NCBI RefSeq assembly: GCF_965229915.1
Contig: NZ_CBDDJZ010000001.1
Span: forward strand, 4,464,001 to 4,528,000
Origin: Marinoscillum sp965229915
Lineage (GTDB): Bacteria > Bacteroidota > Bacteroidia > Cytophagales > Cyclobacteriaceae
DNA: 64,000 nt
Direction of reading: 5' to 3'
The notes below the pieces were generated by a model that worked only from the letters and a program-made list of their open reading frames with translations, made no database searches and had not been told where the DNA came from. Positions 1-9,519 of this stretch are shown piece after piece. Made by a program: the position numbers and the translations under genes. Position 1 is the first letter of the stretch; each line of letters begins with the position of its first letter.

Positions 1-683
1 TTTCCGTTCATATACGGATAGTAGCTCGTGTCTTCCGGGTCGTTTTCGTCCATGATTTTATCCACCCACCGATTGGTAGCAGGCCCAATCAACGCCAGTT
101 CTTTGGCATGTTTCCCTTCAGAATGGAGGTGAGTAGACAAGATGCCCTTTTGGTCATCTTCAGAACGCGACAGTACTACTGCACCTGCACCGTCACCAAA
201 AATGACCGTTACCCCACGGCCCCTGGTTGATTTTTCCAATCCTCCAGAGTGGTATTCGCTACCGATCACCAGTACGTTTTTATACATGCCTGTTTTGACA
301 AATTGATCGGCCACTGATAGTCCGTAGATAAAGCCACTACATTGATTGCGTACATCCAGTGCACCGATTTCTTTGATGCCTAGCTGTTCCTGAACCTGTA
401 CGCCGGGTCCTGGGAAATAGTAATCAGGGCTGAGCGTAGCAAAAACTATGAAGTCAATATCGTCAGGAGTGAGTCCGGCATTTTTAATGGCTATTCTGGC
501 GGCTTTGGTTCCCATGGTAGATGGCATATCATCCGTTTTGGGGTCGATCCAGCGTCTTTCCTGGATGCCTGTGCGTTCTTGAATCCACTCATCAGAGGTC
601 TCCATAAACTGCTCCAAATCCTTATTAGTCACTACGTTATCGGGGACGTAGTGGCCTATTCCTGTAATGCGTGAGGTATACAT
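1..683 (-). CDS. fabH: 3-oxoacyl-ACP synthase III family protein (FabH-like), C-terminus cut by window edge
   Basis: Condensing enzyme of the KASIII family, which joins an acyl-CoA starter to malonyl-ACP at the start of fatty acid synthesis. Only the first 227 codons lie in the window; the gene runs off the left edge. Seen: the family N-terminus (ITGIGHYVPDNVVTN), the substrate-site stretch DEWIQERTGI near residue 31, and the nucleophile Cys115 in the context RNQCSGF. The active-site His and Asn would lie beyond the edge and cannot be checked. The ATG at 683 follows a short gap from the next minus-strand gene upstream. Many Bacteroidetes carry several KASIII paralogs, so this copy could serve a secondary lipid pathway rather than housekeeping initiation. 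Confidence 0.88.
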   Translation of the reverse strand, partial: MYTSRITGIGHYVPDNVVTNKDLEQFMETSDEWIQERTGIQERRWIDPKTDDMPSTMGTKAARIAIKNAGLTPDDIDFIVFATLSPDYYFPGPGVQVQEQLGIKEIGALDVRNQCSGFIYGLSVADQFVKTGMYKNVLVIGSEYHSGGLEKSTRGRGVTVIFGDGAGAVVLSRSEDDQKGILSTHLHSEGKHAKELALIGPATNRWVDKIMDENDPEDTSYYPYMNG

Positions 684-732
684 GTTGTTTAGCGTTTATT
701 CTCGCTAATATAACCCACCTCTGCAAAATCGG

Positions 733-2673
733 TTACTCCAACACCCGGATTTCTATCCTCCTGTTCAGTTCACGACCATTTATCTCGTCATCATTGCTGG
801 CCAGTGGAGTGGTTTCTCCATAACCAACCGCCTTTAGTCTGCCAGGATCTATTCCCTGATCAATTAGGTAGATTCTCACTGCATTGGCTCGTTCCTGGGA
901 GAGTTGCATATTGTATTCATGAGTGCCGATATTATCGGTGTGTCCTCCAATTTCCACAGTCAGGTCTGGCGATCGTAGTAGTGTCTCATAGATTTTACTC
1001 AACACTTCACGCGATTCGGGTTTGATTCGGGATGATTGAAAATCAAAGTAAATGTTATTGATGATTGCTTTACGTCCACCTCTAAATTTGCTTCCCAGCA
1101 TTTCCAAATCGACATTGCTGTCTTCTTTTTCTCCTTGATAAAGTGTAGCATAGTTGGTCTTTGCCTTCAGATGTGCCGGTACTTGTACTTCAAAGTTCTT
1201 GGTCAGATCAGGTCTATCCGTAGGGATATAACTCTCAAATGTACCCCGATGCAGTACTTCTCCTTGGATGCTAACTTGCGTTTCGAATTTCTCCCTATTG
1301 AAGACAGGAATAACAAATTCACCTTTGCTATTAGTTACAGCGCGGAATACCTCATCTTCATACACGATGGGTAAAAAGCGAACCTCCACTCCAGAGGCAG
1401 GTCTTCCCGTGTTGGTATCTGTGACCACTCCTCGTACGCGTATTTTATCCTCTTTGTGAAAGTAATAAATGTCGTATTCGCCGAGTGAGTGCAGTCGGTC
1501 CGAACTTAAGTAGCCGCTTTGATCACTTGGTGTTACCTCAAAGTTGATGTCATTGTCTATCGTGTTGATAGGAAAGCCCATATTGATTGCATCTCCCCAA
1601 CCCATGATGGTGCTATCAAACTCTGCGCGGAATACGTCAAATCCACCCATGGATTCTGATCTGTTGGAGCTGAAAAAGAGTGTGGTGCCAGAGTGAGAGA
1701 GAAAAGGACTTTCTTCTTCATAGATGGAATTGATTCTGCCAGGAATTGGCCTTGGTTCTGTCCATCCATTGTTCAGTTTTCGGGTTTCCCAAATGTCTTT
1801 GTCCTTAACGAAAAGAATGTAGTCCTCCTGGTCGTTGATGAAGAAATGAGACTCCACATGTCTGTTTTTTAGTTTGGTATCAAACACTTTGGGTAAGCTC
1901 CAGGAGTTGTCTTTAAAGTCACTGTACATAATGTTGCCACCATCTTCAGGGCTGTAGAGATACAGGCGATTGTCCCTGTTGATTACTTCTACCTTGGCAT
2001 TTTCATAGCTAAAACTTCCCAATGAAATCAAAGGGGCTGGGTCTGACCAGATTCTGCCTTTTTTCTCAGAGTGGTAAATGGTATAATAGTCTGCTTCATG
2101 ATAGGAGTCTTTTGGGTTCCTGTTGGAAGCAAAGATCAGCTCATCATGGCCATTGAAGAATGCCGGTGAGATTTCAGAGTATAGGGTATTGATCCCGTCA
2201 GGAAGTCTTTCCAGTTCATACTCATCGGGCTCGTTGTAGTATGGAATGGCCTTGTTGATCATGTCCAGCATATCAGTCGTTTCCTTGAGAATGATCGGCG
2301 ACTTGTACACATCCAATTCCAAAAATGCTTGCAAATGCTCCTTGGCGTCCTCGAATTCATACCTACTGAGGTGGATTCTGCCAAGCCAATAGTTGTAGAA
2401 CTTGTCGGTTTTTCCCTTACTCGCTTCAAATTCTAGCAAACGATTGATATCTCCACCACGATCGAAGGTGAGCATTTCAGCAATGTATTTGTAGTAAAGG
2501 TGATCCGTTTCCTCAGGAAATTCCTTTTCGAACTGGACACACATATCCAGTATTTCTTTGAAATCCTCCTGGTAAAAAATAGTGCCCATTTTTTTGAGTT
2601 GTTGTCTCTTGGATTGGGCTTGAACCAGCATTAGGATACTAAATGCTGCAATGAATGCAATTGACCTCTTCAT
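733..2673 (-). CDS. PorE-like outer-membrane-associated protein: TPR, PD40 propeller, carboxypeptidase-regulatory-like domain, OmpA C-terminal domain
   Basis: 646 residues with a signal peptide (ending VQAQ). Domain order: helical TPR-like region (about 25-140), PD40/WD40-like beta-propeller (about 150-405, with repeated FASNR and FFSSNR blade motifs), a carboxypeptidase-regulatory-like beta sandwich (about 410-490) and an OmpA/MotB peptidoglycan-binding domain (about 535-646, with GHTDN and the LNRRIEIRV ending). This is the architecture of PorE of the type IX secretion system, which tethers the machine to peptidoglycan from the periplasmic side. It is the last of three tandem paralogs on the minus strand, separated by 52 and 70 bases. 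Whether it is the T9SS PorE or a paralog with another anchoring role cannot be told from sequence; no other T9SS genes are in the window. Confidence 0.85.
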   Translation of the reverse strand: MKRSIAFIAAFSILMLVQAQSKRQQLKKMGTIFYQEDFKEILDMCVQFEKEFPEETDHLYYKYIAEMLTFDRGGDINRLLEFEASKGKTDKFYNYWLGRIHLSRYEFEDAKEHLQAFLELDVYKSPIILKETTDMLDMINKAIPYYNEPDEYELERLPDGINTLYSEISPAFFNGHDELIFASNRNPKDSYHEADYYTIYHSEKKGRIWSDPAPLISLGSFSYENAKVEVINRDNRLYLYSPEDGGNIMYSDFKDNSWSLPKVFDTKLKNRHVESHFFINDQEDYILFVKDKDIWETRKLNNGWTEPRPIPGRINSIYEEESPFLSHSGTTLFFSSNRSESMGGFDVFRAEFDSTIMGWGDAINMGFPINTIDNDINFEVTPSDQSGYLSSDRLHSLGEYDIYYFHKEDKIRVRGVVTDTNTGRPASGVEVRFLPIVYEDEVFRAVTNSKGEFVIPVFNREKFETQVSIQGEVLHRGTFESYIPTDRPDLTKNFEVQVPAHLKAKTNYATLYQGEKEDSNVDLEMLGSKFRGGRKAIINNIYFDFQSSRIKPESREVLSKIYETLLRSPDLTVEIGGHTDNIGTHEYNMQLSQERANAVRIYLIDQGIDPGRLKAVGYGETTPLASNDDEINGRELNRRIEIRVLE

Positions 2674-2725
2674 GATATTGATTCTTTATGCACTACGCAA
2701 TCATTGGCGGATGTAGCTGGGTTTT

Positions 2726-4258
2726 TTATCGCACTGCAAAATCCTTGATGTGAGTAGTAGGCTCTCCAGATGTATCATGGATCTCAAACTTCTCTTCATG
2801 GATCACTTGTCCGTCCAGTAATATTTCTACTTTAAAAATCTCGTCCGATATGATTTTGGTGCTATATCTTCCTGTTTGATCGATTTTGGAAACAAAGTAT
2901 TCATCCAGGTATTGGCTTGGGTGAAATCTGATTTCCGCATTGGTTAATGGGCCATTCACCTGGTTGTCGAAAATACGTCCCTGTATCTTTACTTTTTCCA
3001 CTTCCCAGAAGAAGTATATGTCGTAATCTCCCTTGGTATGTAGCCGGTTTGAGACAAAATACCCGGAGGTCTGGTCAGCGTTCATTTTAAAATGAAACTC
3101 ATCGTTCGGTGAGTTAATTGGCCAGCCCATGTTTTCTGGCTCCGACCAGCTATAGTCATCAGGATTGTAGGTGGACTTGTAGACATCAAATCCACCGATT
3201 CCTCCCGGTCTGTCCGAGCAGAAGTACAGTGTCTGCTCGTCTGGTGACAGGTAAGGACTGTCTTCGTTGAATTCAGAATTGATCGAGGAATAGAATGCAC
3301 TTGGGCGACTCCACTTACCATTGGCAGGGTCTCTGAACGATTCATATATGTCCAGTCCATCGTCTCCTTCGTCTGAAGCGAAGATGATTCGGTCTTCGTG
3401 TTCGTTGATGAAAAAATGCGAGGCTATATGATTGTTAGAAACACGCGCATCAAACTCTACTGGAGTAGTCCACTTGGCGCCTGAAGCCTGGCTGTAGTAC
3501 AAGTCTCCACCATTGTCATCCCGAAAGAGGAACAGTTTTCCATCTTCGTTGACCACTTCTATATTAGCATTTTTCCTGCCAAATGAACCAAGGTTAGCCA
3601 GTTCTACGGGTGCTTCCCATCCATTTGGTCCGCTTTTGGAATAGTAAATTACAAAAGGGGTTTCGCCAGACTTTCCACGATTAGACGCAAACAACAGTTC
3701 GTTTTCATCTTCGAAGTATACCGGACTTAATTCCGCTGAAGCCGAATTGATCGGACTTTCTAGTTGGTGTATGGAGTAATTGTCTGGATTGTCAAAAAAA
3801 GCTTTGAGTTGCTGGGCATGAGCAATCTTTTCAGCAGACTCATCCTTATCTGCACCACCTGTGTAGCTTACTTTCTGTTGAAACTTCTCGAATGCTTTAT
3901 TGGCTTCTTCCAGACTGTACCTGCGGAGATAAATTTGCCCCAACCAGTAATAGTAATGATCATCTGTAGACCCATAAGTGTTTTCAAATTGCTGAAAATC
4001 AGCTAAGCCATCGTCATCTTTGGCACCTGACAGGTAAGAGCAAATAGATATCTTGTAGTCCACATCACCAAAGCCCGGACTGATCTCCTGTACTTCCTGG
4101 TAGTACTCAAGAGCTTCAGTGTATTGATGATCGCTTAATTGTTCCTCGGCCTTGTCATATAGTCGGACTTCCTTTTGACTGAAAACAGAAAAAGAACTCG
4201 TCAATATCAGTAATAATACAATAGGTCGTAGCTGATAGTTTGGTTGTGAATTGTTCAT
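2726..4258 (-). CDS. PorE-like paralog lacking the OmpA domain
   Basis: 510 residues. Signal peptide (about 1-28, ending FSVFSQ), TPR-like helices (about 30-150), PD40 propeller (about 165-415, blades with FASNR, FASDEGDDG and FCSDRPGG) and a carboxypeptidase-regulatory-like domain (about 420-510). It stops exactly after that last domain, in the motif THIKDFAVR, where its neighbour at 4329-6374 continues through a linker into an OmpA domain (THYKDFYVI). It is therefore a paralog without peptidoglycan-binding capacity, not a truncated read. The two flanking genes are full length. Inferred role: a soluble or complex-bound propeller partner in the periplasm. Function is otherwise unknown. Confidence 0.82.
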   Translation of the reverse strand: MNNSQPNYQLRPIVLLLILTSSFSVFSQKEVRLYDKAEEQLSDHQYTEALEYYQEVQEISPGFGDVDYKISICSYLSGAKDDDGLADFQQFENTYGSTDDHYYYWLGQIYLRRYSLEEANKAFEKFQQKVSYTGGADKDESAEKIAHAQQLKAFFDNPDNYSIHQLESPINSASAELSPVYFEDENELLFASNRGKSGETPFVIYYSKSGPNGWEAPVELANLGSFGRKNANIEVVNEDGKLFLFRDDNGGDLYYSQASGAKWTTPVEFDARVSNNHIASHFFINEHEDRIIFASDEGDDGLDIYESFRDPANGKWSRPSAFYSSINSEFNEDSPYLSPDEQTLYFCSDRPGGIGGFDVYKSTYNPDDYSWSEPENMGWPINSPNDEFHFKMNADQTSGYFVSNRLHTKGDYDIYFFWEVEKVKIQGRIFDNQVNGPLTNAEIRFHPSQYLDEYFVSKIDQTGRYSTKIISDEIFKVEILLDGQVIHEEKFEIHDTSGEPTTHIKDFAVR

Positions 4259-4328
4259 CCCTTAAACACATTTTGAAGACAAGTTATTTAAAAATATGCT
4301 TGGTCTGAAGTAGCGAGAGATGAAAATC

Positions 4329-6374
4329 TCAATTCACCACCAGAACCTCTATCCTCCGATTAAGGGAGCGACCGTTGATTTCATCGTCATTAGATGCCAT
4401 GGGCTTTTTAGAACCATAACCAACTGCAGCAATCCTGCTGCTAGCTATGCCATTTTCCACTAGCCATCTTTTAGCTGCCAGAGCCCGGTTTTTAGAGATG
4501 ATCTGGTTCATACGCTCGTTCCCGATGTTGTCGGTATGTCCGGCTATCTCTATTTCATTGCCCGGATTGCTCACCAGAAAATCCAAAATCTCGTTGAGTC
4601 GGGGAAGGGAAGCCTCGGTAATGGTACTGGTACCAAACTCAAAATAAATATTACCAACGAAGAGTGGTTTACCATATGAGTCTGCGGATTCAGTATCTGG
4701 TTTTGGAGATGTTACCTTGGCAGTAACTGATTCTTTGGGTTTTTGAGACTCATCTTCCACTTCGGTATTTGCAGCCACTGTCATGTCTGTCTGAATGATC
4801 TCTGGCTTGCTTTTATACTTTTTTTCCAGTGCCAGTCTTTCTTCATCAGACAGATCTTTTGGTATCACATAGAAGTCTTTGTAATGAGTGATTGATTCCC
4901 CTTTGGAGTCATGGATCTCAAAACTCTCTGTCATTAGCGTATCAATTTGGCTAATCACCTCTACCCGAAAGTTTTCATTAGAAATGATGTCCGTGCCATA
5001 TCTTCCTGAGCTATCCAATGGAGATCTGAAGTATTCATCTAGATACTGTGATGGATGAAAGCGAATTTCACCTTCAGTCACAGGTTCTTGAGTGAGTGCA
5101 TTGATCACGCGTCCTCTGATTTTTGTTTTCTCAATCGACCAGAAAAAGAAGATGTCATAGTCTCCTTTGGAGTGTATACGATTAGAACTAAAGTAGCCCG
5201 AGCTGCCATCGGCATTCATTTTGAAGTGCATCTCATCATCTGGTGAGTTGATTGGCCAGCCCATGTTCACCGGATCGGTCCATAGGTTAGTAGCTTGATC
5301 AAGAGTGGAGACATAGACGTCATATCCACCCACACCTCCGGGCCGATCAGAAAGAAAATAGAACTTGGTTTCGTCGTGGGAGAGAAAGGGACTATCCTCG
5401 TTAAATTCGCTATTGATGGTTAAGCCAAACGGGTGAGGTTTTTCCCATTCACCTGTTTCTGCATTTCTGAAAGATTCCATTAAGTCAAGACCTGTATTTT
5501 TATTGCGCGTAGCAAAGATGATCCGGTCTTCATGCTCGTTGATGTAGAAGTGAGATTCTAGATGTGTGGATGTTATCTCACTGTCAAACTCTACGGGTTG
5601 GTTCCATCCAGTTCGGGATGGCTCACTGTAAAAGAGATCTCCCTTATGTACATCTCTGAAGATAAAGAGCTTACCGTCCTCGTTGACTACTTCCACGTTG
5701 GCTTCATTCCGATCAAAAGTGCCTAATACATCAAGTGAAGTTGGGGCTGACCAGCCATGGTCGTTTCCTTCTGCATGATAGATCTTGAACTGGTCATCTT
5801 TGGTATTCTCTCGGTTGGAAGCAAATAGAAGTTCGTCTTTCTCCTCGGAATATACCGGAGTAAGCTCAGCATATTCTGTATTAATAGGTCCGTCTAGCTG
5901 ATGGATTTCATAGTTGTCTGGATTGTCAAAATAGGACACTAATTCCGCTGCTTTTGCGATGTACTGGTTCGTTTCACTGACGATCTCATCACTCTTATAA
6001 CCAGATCGATTAAGGAATTTATTCCATGCCTCTACTGCCTCTGGAAACATGTATCTGTTGGCGTATATTCGACCTATCCAGTAATAGAAGAATTTATCAG
6101 ATTTAGGTTTAAACTCATAAAACTTGATCATCTTATCCAATGACCTTTCACGGTATTTTGGTTGGATCAGGTTAGCGATCTCCAGTCGATATTCTGAGTC
6201 TTTGTACGATCTTCCTGTATTTTCAATTTCTTGAAAAAAGACGCTTGCGGCCTCAAAATCCTCTTTATAAAAGGCTTCAATTCCTCGTTTATAGAGCTTC
6301 GCTGGGTTTTGGGCGGTGGTAATGTTAGACGTTAACAAAAGAATCAACGTCATGAAGGATGCCAGTTTCATCAT
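4329..6374 (-). CDS. PorE-like protein with TPR, PD40 propeller, regulatory-like domain and OmpA domain
   Basis: 681 residues; signal peptide ending TTAQ (a second Met directly after the first could also start it). Order: TPR-like helices (about 25-160), PD40 propeller (about 165-425), carboxypeptidase-regulatory-like domain (about 430-510), a charged Ser/Thr/Lys linker (about 515-565) and an OmpA domain (about 570-681, with GHTDNIG, RIAAVGYGSKKP and LNRRIEVLVV). It is the first gene of the three-gene paralog run, so a promoter probably lies in the 158-base gap upstream, although no clear consensus was found there. It is closest in sequence to the middle, OmpA-less gene; that pair shares long propeller segments such as DEDSPxLS and the GWPINSPxDE motif. 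Confidence 0.85.
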   Translation of the reverse strand: MMKLASFMTLILLLTSNITTAQNPAKLYKRGIEAFYKEDFEAASVFFQEIENTGRSYKDSEYRLEIANLIQPKYRERSLDKMIKFYEFKPKSDKFFYYWIGRIYANRYMFPEAVEAWNKFLNRSGYKSDEIVSETNQYIAKAAELVSYFDNPDNYEIHQLDGPINTEYAELTPVYSEEKDELLFASNRENTKDDQFKIYHAEGNDHGWSAPTSLDVLGTFDRNEANVEVVNEDGKLFIFRDVHKGDLFYSEPSRTGWNQPVEFDSEITSTHLESHFYINEHEDRIIFATRNKNTGLDLMESFRNAETGEWEKPHPFGLTINSEFNEDSPFLSHDETKFYFLSDRPGGVGGYDVYVSTLDQATNLWTDPVNMGWPINSPDDEMHFKMNADGSSGYFSSNRIHSKGDYDIFFFWSIEKTKIRGRVINALTQEPVTEGEIRFHPSQYLDEYFRSPLDSSGRYGTDIISNENFRVEVISQIDTLMTESFEIHDSKGESITHYKDFYVIPKDLSDEERLALEKKYKSKPEIIQTDMTVAANTEVEDESQKPKESVTAKVTSPKPDTESADSYGKPLFVGNIYFEFGTSTITEASLPRLNEILDFLVSNPGNEIEIAGHTDNIGNERMNQIISKNRALAAKRWLVENGIASSRIAAVGYGSKKPMASNDDEINGRSLNRRIEVLVVN

Positions 6375-6532
6375 AATTCATTCTTTTTCTTATTACAATG
6401 ATATGGGTTAACCTTCTTAAATACAGCTAGTTGAGAGTAGACGAGGATTAAATCCAGATGAACGAGAAAAAAGAGTTCAGTTATCGATGAACGGCGCTTT
6501 TTAAGTCATCAACAGGTCATTAGCCTCATCTT

Positions 6533-9124
6533 TCACTCATCTCTCAGTGTTTTAGCGGGATTTGTTCTGGATGCTTTGACTGTTTGCGCCAGTACAATCA
6601 GGCAGCCAATGATCAGTATTGGGACTGCACCAATGATCAACTCCAGAGGGTTGAGATCCATTTTGTGCACCATACTTTCAGTGAGATCCAGATAGAGGTA
6701 ATAGCTTGCTGGGATGGCCACTATGGTAGCTATCAGGAATATCCAGCTGAAATTTCTGGAAATAATAACTATCAGGTTTTTTAGTTCAGCACCGAGCACT
6801 TTACGGATCGTTAGTTCTTTCATTTTTAATTCAGTGGTGTAGACTACCATGCCCAGCATCCCCAATAAAGATATCGATATGGCTATGAAGGCGAGCATTC
6901 CATACATCTTGGTTTTGGCTTGGAGGTGTTGGTAATAGTCCTGAATCTGCTGGTCATAAAAACGTGCCTCCAGTTCGTGATTTGAATCGATATCTCGCCA
7001 GATCGCATCTATTTTATCCAATGTTGATACCATGTCAGTACTTTGAATTTTAAGATTGAGATGCCACGGAGTACGGTCTGCATGGTAAAGGAATGCAAAC
7101 GGGTCAATCTTGTTATATATGGTGCCATAGTTGAAGTCTCTGACTACTCCAATGATCGTTTTGTTAGCGCTGTAGTAGTGCACCCGCTTACCGATGGCGT
7201 CTTCTGGGTTGTTGATGCCAAATTTTTTTACGAAGTGTTCATTTACAATCATTTGATCATTGGGACCACCAGGCGTAAAATTGGTCCCGGCTACCAGCTG
7301 ATGCCCCAGGTTGTCCAGGTAGGTCGGATCAACATAGTTGCTGTAGGTAGGGAAGCTATCCGGTTGGTCTAGCAGTCTGGCATGATCAGAGTTGGTATTG
7401 CCAATACTGGGGATAACCGATGACTCAGATATAGCACTAACTTCTGGCAATTGACTCAAAGCACTTTTCAGTAATTTGGCATCATTGCCTTGTACTTCAA
7501 TGTTTAGGATGTTTTCTGTGTTAAAACCCAGGTCATAATTCAGTGCGAACTGGTACTGCTTTTCGGTGAGATATACCAGAGTCGCCAGTCCAATGGATAG
7601 AATGAACTGGACAGCCACCATCACCTTGCGCAGGCTCATTCCTCTGTCACCTTTGATGGAGATTCCTTTTAAAATGGACACTGGTTTAAAGCGGGCCATG
7701 ATGCTGGAAGGAATCATGCCTGCCAGGATACCAATTACCACTGCAAATGCTACAAAGTAAGCAACCACTTCTGGCGTTAGCGCAAGTGTGGCAGTACGTC
7801 GGGTAGAGTAGGTGAGATCAATAAAGTAAGGACGTATGATCACAAAAAGACCAACGGCTATGACGAGGGAGAAGAGAGAAACTAACACTGCTTCCAGGAT
7901 AAACTGATTGAATAGCTGTCTTTTTCGTGCACCGATCACTTTTCTGATGCCAATCTCTTTGGCTCTCTTGAGTGATCTGGCAATGCTGAGATTGGCATAG
8001 TTGAAGCAAGCGGAAAACAATACGATGATGGATAATAACACGATTTGTTGGATGTAAGATCGTGTCATGGTGATACCAATTTCATTGAATTTGCCATCTC
8101 CGGGAAAGATGTCGGCCATTGATTCCAGGTTCAAGTGCATCGAAAAGGTGGACACCTTATCATTTTCTTCCTTGCTGATGGCGTCCAAGTGGGACTGAAC
8201 AGTTTCTATCTTAATATCTTCGGGAAATAACAGGTAGATGTAACTGCTCCACATGGTGTTCCATTCCCAGTGATACGCCGTTTCTTTGTCATTTTGTAGG
8301 GTACTGAGCGACGCAAGCGCGTCGAACTGAATGTGAGATGCCTTTGGGAGGTTTCTTATCACCGCTGTGATGGTGTAAGTCTCCTCTTTAAACTTGAGGG
8401 TTTGACCTATCACATCTACTGTCCCAAAGATTTTGTCTGCCAGGTCTTCTGTGAGCAGGATAGTGTTTGGTTCTTTTAAAGCCGTTTCTGGATTACCAGC
8501 AATCAGAGGAAAGGAGAATACACTCAAGTAATTAGATGAAACATAATGGCCGGAGATTTTGTACATTTTTTCATCGTGCTCCAGATCACCCCACATGCCT
8601 TTATTGATCTGGACGATTTCTTCCACACCGCCATAATCGTCTGCTAGTTTTTCACCCACCAGTAGGGATGTAGAGGCATATTCGTTGCTCTGGTCCAGGT
8701 GATTAGTTCTTGTGGTCGTGACTCGGTAGATTCTGTCGGCCTTTTCATGAAAGGAATCGTAGTTTTCCATTTCTGTAATAAAAGAAATGGTGATAAGGCC
8801 CACGGCCATGCTGATCGCCAACCCAATCACATTGATAGCTGAGAAGAGCTTCTGTCGCTTAATATTTCTTAAAGCTACGATCAGGTAGTTTTGTAAAATG
8901 CTGAAATGGTTCATGGGGAGCGGTATTTTAGGTGATTTGATAACGGATGGGCGAAGGAGTTTGATCATCTCCATATTGTAACGCCTTCTTGCATTTTTAA
9001 GTCCTTTACTCTTGATGTCTCTGAAGAAGCGTTCCTCCAGGTCTCCCTGCAGCTCTTCGTAAAACTGATCTTTACAGAGAGACCGAAGTATTTTGGTAAG
9101 GAACTGTGGTGGTCGGTGATTCAT
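6533..9124 (-). CDS. ABC transporter permease, MacB/FtsX type, with PadR-associated N-terminal prefix domain
   Basis: 863 residues. An N-terminal soluble prefix (about 1-70, with EELQGDLEERF) typical of permeases encoded next to PadR regulators is followed by a first transmembrane helix (about 93-115), a periplasmic MacB-type domain, three FtsX helices (about 365-470), a second helix/periplasmic/FtsX unit, and a final motif with LTIRKVLGA before the last helices. It is thus a two-module permease with eight predicted helices. The start overlaps the PadR stop by four bases (ATGA), so the two are translationally coupled. No ATP-binding subunit is adjacent. Family role: export of, or mechanotransmission against, toxic compounds and peptides; the substrate is unknown. 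Confidence 0.9.
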   Translation of the reverse strand: MNHRPPQFLTKILRSLCKDQFYEELQGDLEERFFRDIKSKGLKNARRRYNMEMIKLLRPSVIKSPKIPLPMNHFSILQNYLIVALRNIKRQKLFSAINVIGLAISMAVGLITISFITEMENYDSFHEKADRIYRVTTTRTNHLDQSNEYASTSLLVGEKLADDYGGVEEIVQINKGMWGDLEHDEKMYKISGHYVSSNYLSVFSFPLIAGNPETALKEPNTILLTEDLADKIFGTVDVIGQTLKFKEETYTITAVIRNLPKASHIQFDALASLSTLQNDKETAYHWEWNTMWSSYIYLLFPEDIKIETVQSHLDAISKEENDKVSTFSMHLNLESMADIFPGDGKFNEIGITMTRSYIQQIVLLSIIVLFSACFNYANLSIARSLKRAKEIGIRKVIGARKRQLFNQFILEAVLVSLFSLVIAVGLFVIIRPYFIDLTYSTRRTATLALTPEVVAYFVAFAVVIGILAGMIPSSIMARFKPVSILKGISIKGDRGMSLRKVMVAVQFILSIGLATLVYLTEKQYQFALNYDLGFNTENILNIEVQGNDAKLLKSALSQLPEVSAISESSVIPSIGNTNSDHARLLDQPDSFPTYSNYVDPTYLDNLGHQLVAGTNFTPGGPNDQMIVNEHFVKKFGINNPEDAIGKRVHYYSANKTIIGVVRDFNYGTIYNKIDPFAFLYHADRTPWHLNLKIQSTDMVSTLDKIDAIWRDIDSNHELEARFYDQQIQDYYQHLQAKTKMYGMLAFIAISISLLGMLGMVVYTTELKMKELTIRKVLGAELKNLIVIISRNFSWIFLIATIVAIPASYYLYLDLTESMVHKMDLNPLELIIGAVPILIIGCLIVLAQTVKASRTNPAKTLRDE

Positions 9125-9441
9125 TGTCCTTGAGGAATTAAGCTCCAGAGTTCGTCACGAATGGATTTTGCTTCGTTTAAGGCTTCTCGACCCAGATTGG
9201 TCACCTGATAGAATCGTTTTCTACGACCGCCTCTTTCCGCCGTTGCACCTCCATACTCAGATCGGATAAAGCCTTTTTCCTCTAATCGCATCAGGGCAGT
9301 ATGCAAAGCTCCTCTGCTGACTGAGCGTTTTGTTCGCTCTTCTATTTCATCCTGAATGGAAACCCCATAGGCGTTTTCGGCCAGTACGATGATGGTCAAC
9401 AACACAATCTCCTGAAACTCGCCCAGATACGTTCCTTTCAT
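9121..9441 (-). CDS. PadR family transcriptional regulator
   Basis: 106 residues of the compact PadR winged-helix type: LGEFQEIVLLTIIVL at the N-terminus, recognition region RGALHTALMRLEEKGFI, wing containing GGRRKRFYQVT, and a short C-terminal dimerisation helix. PadR proteins repress neighbouring membrane-stress or efflux genes and release DNA on ligand binding. It is the first gene of a two-gene unit with the permease that follows, overlapping by ATGA. An AT-rich stretch around 9445-9505 contains the direct repeat TTAAATGAAGAC (9452-9463 and 9485-9496), 33 bases apart, just upstream of the start; this is a plausible autoregulatory operator. Confidence 0.9.
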   Translation of the reverse strand: MKGTYLGEFQEIVLLTIIVLAENAYGVSIQDEIEERTKRSVSRGALHTALMRLEEKGFIRSEYGGATAERGGRRKRFYQVTNLGREALNEAKSIRDELWSLIPQGQ

Positions 9442-9451
9442 ATTTAGTTTC

Positions 9452-9496
9452 TTAAATGAAGACCAAATATAGAATAATTTAATTCTTAAATGAAGA
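9452..9496. promoter_or_regulatory. Direct repeat upstream of padR, candidate PadR operator
   Basis: The 12-mer TTAAATGAAGAC occurs at 9452-9463 and again at 9485-9496, a 33-base period (about three helical turns), ahead of the padR start at 9441. PadR regulators commonly repress their own operon, so this is a reasonable operator candidate; no inverted symmetry is visible, which PadR sites usually show. Confidence 0.4.
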
Positions 9497-9519
9497 CTAA
9501 ATGTTTGAACGGTAGATTT

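Noticed and set aside
2726..4258. Middle PorE-like gene as a frameshifted pseudogene
   Set aside because: The sequence after its stop is short (52 bases) and shows no remnant of an OmpA domain, so the short form is intact.
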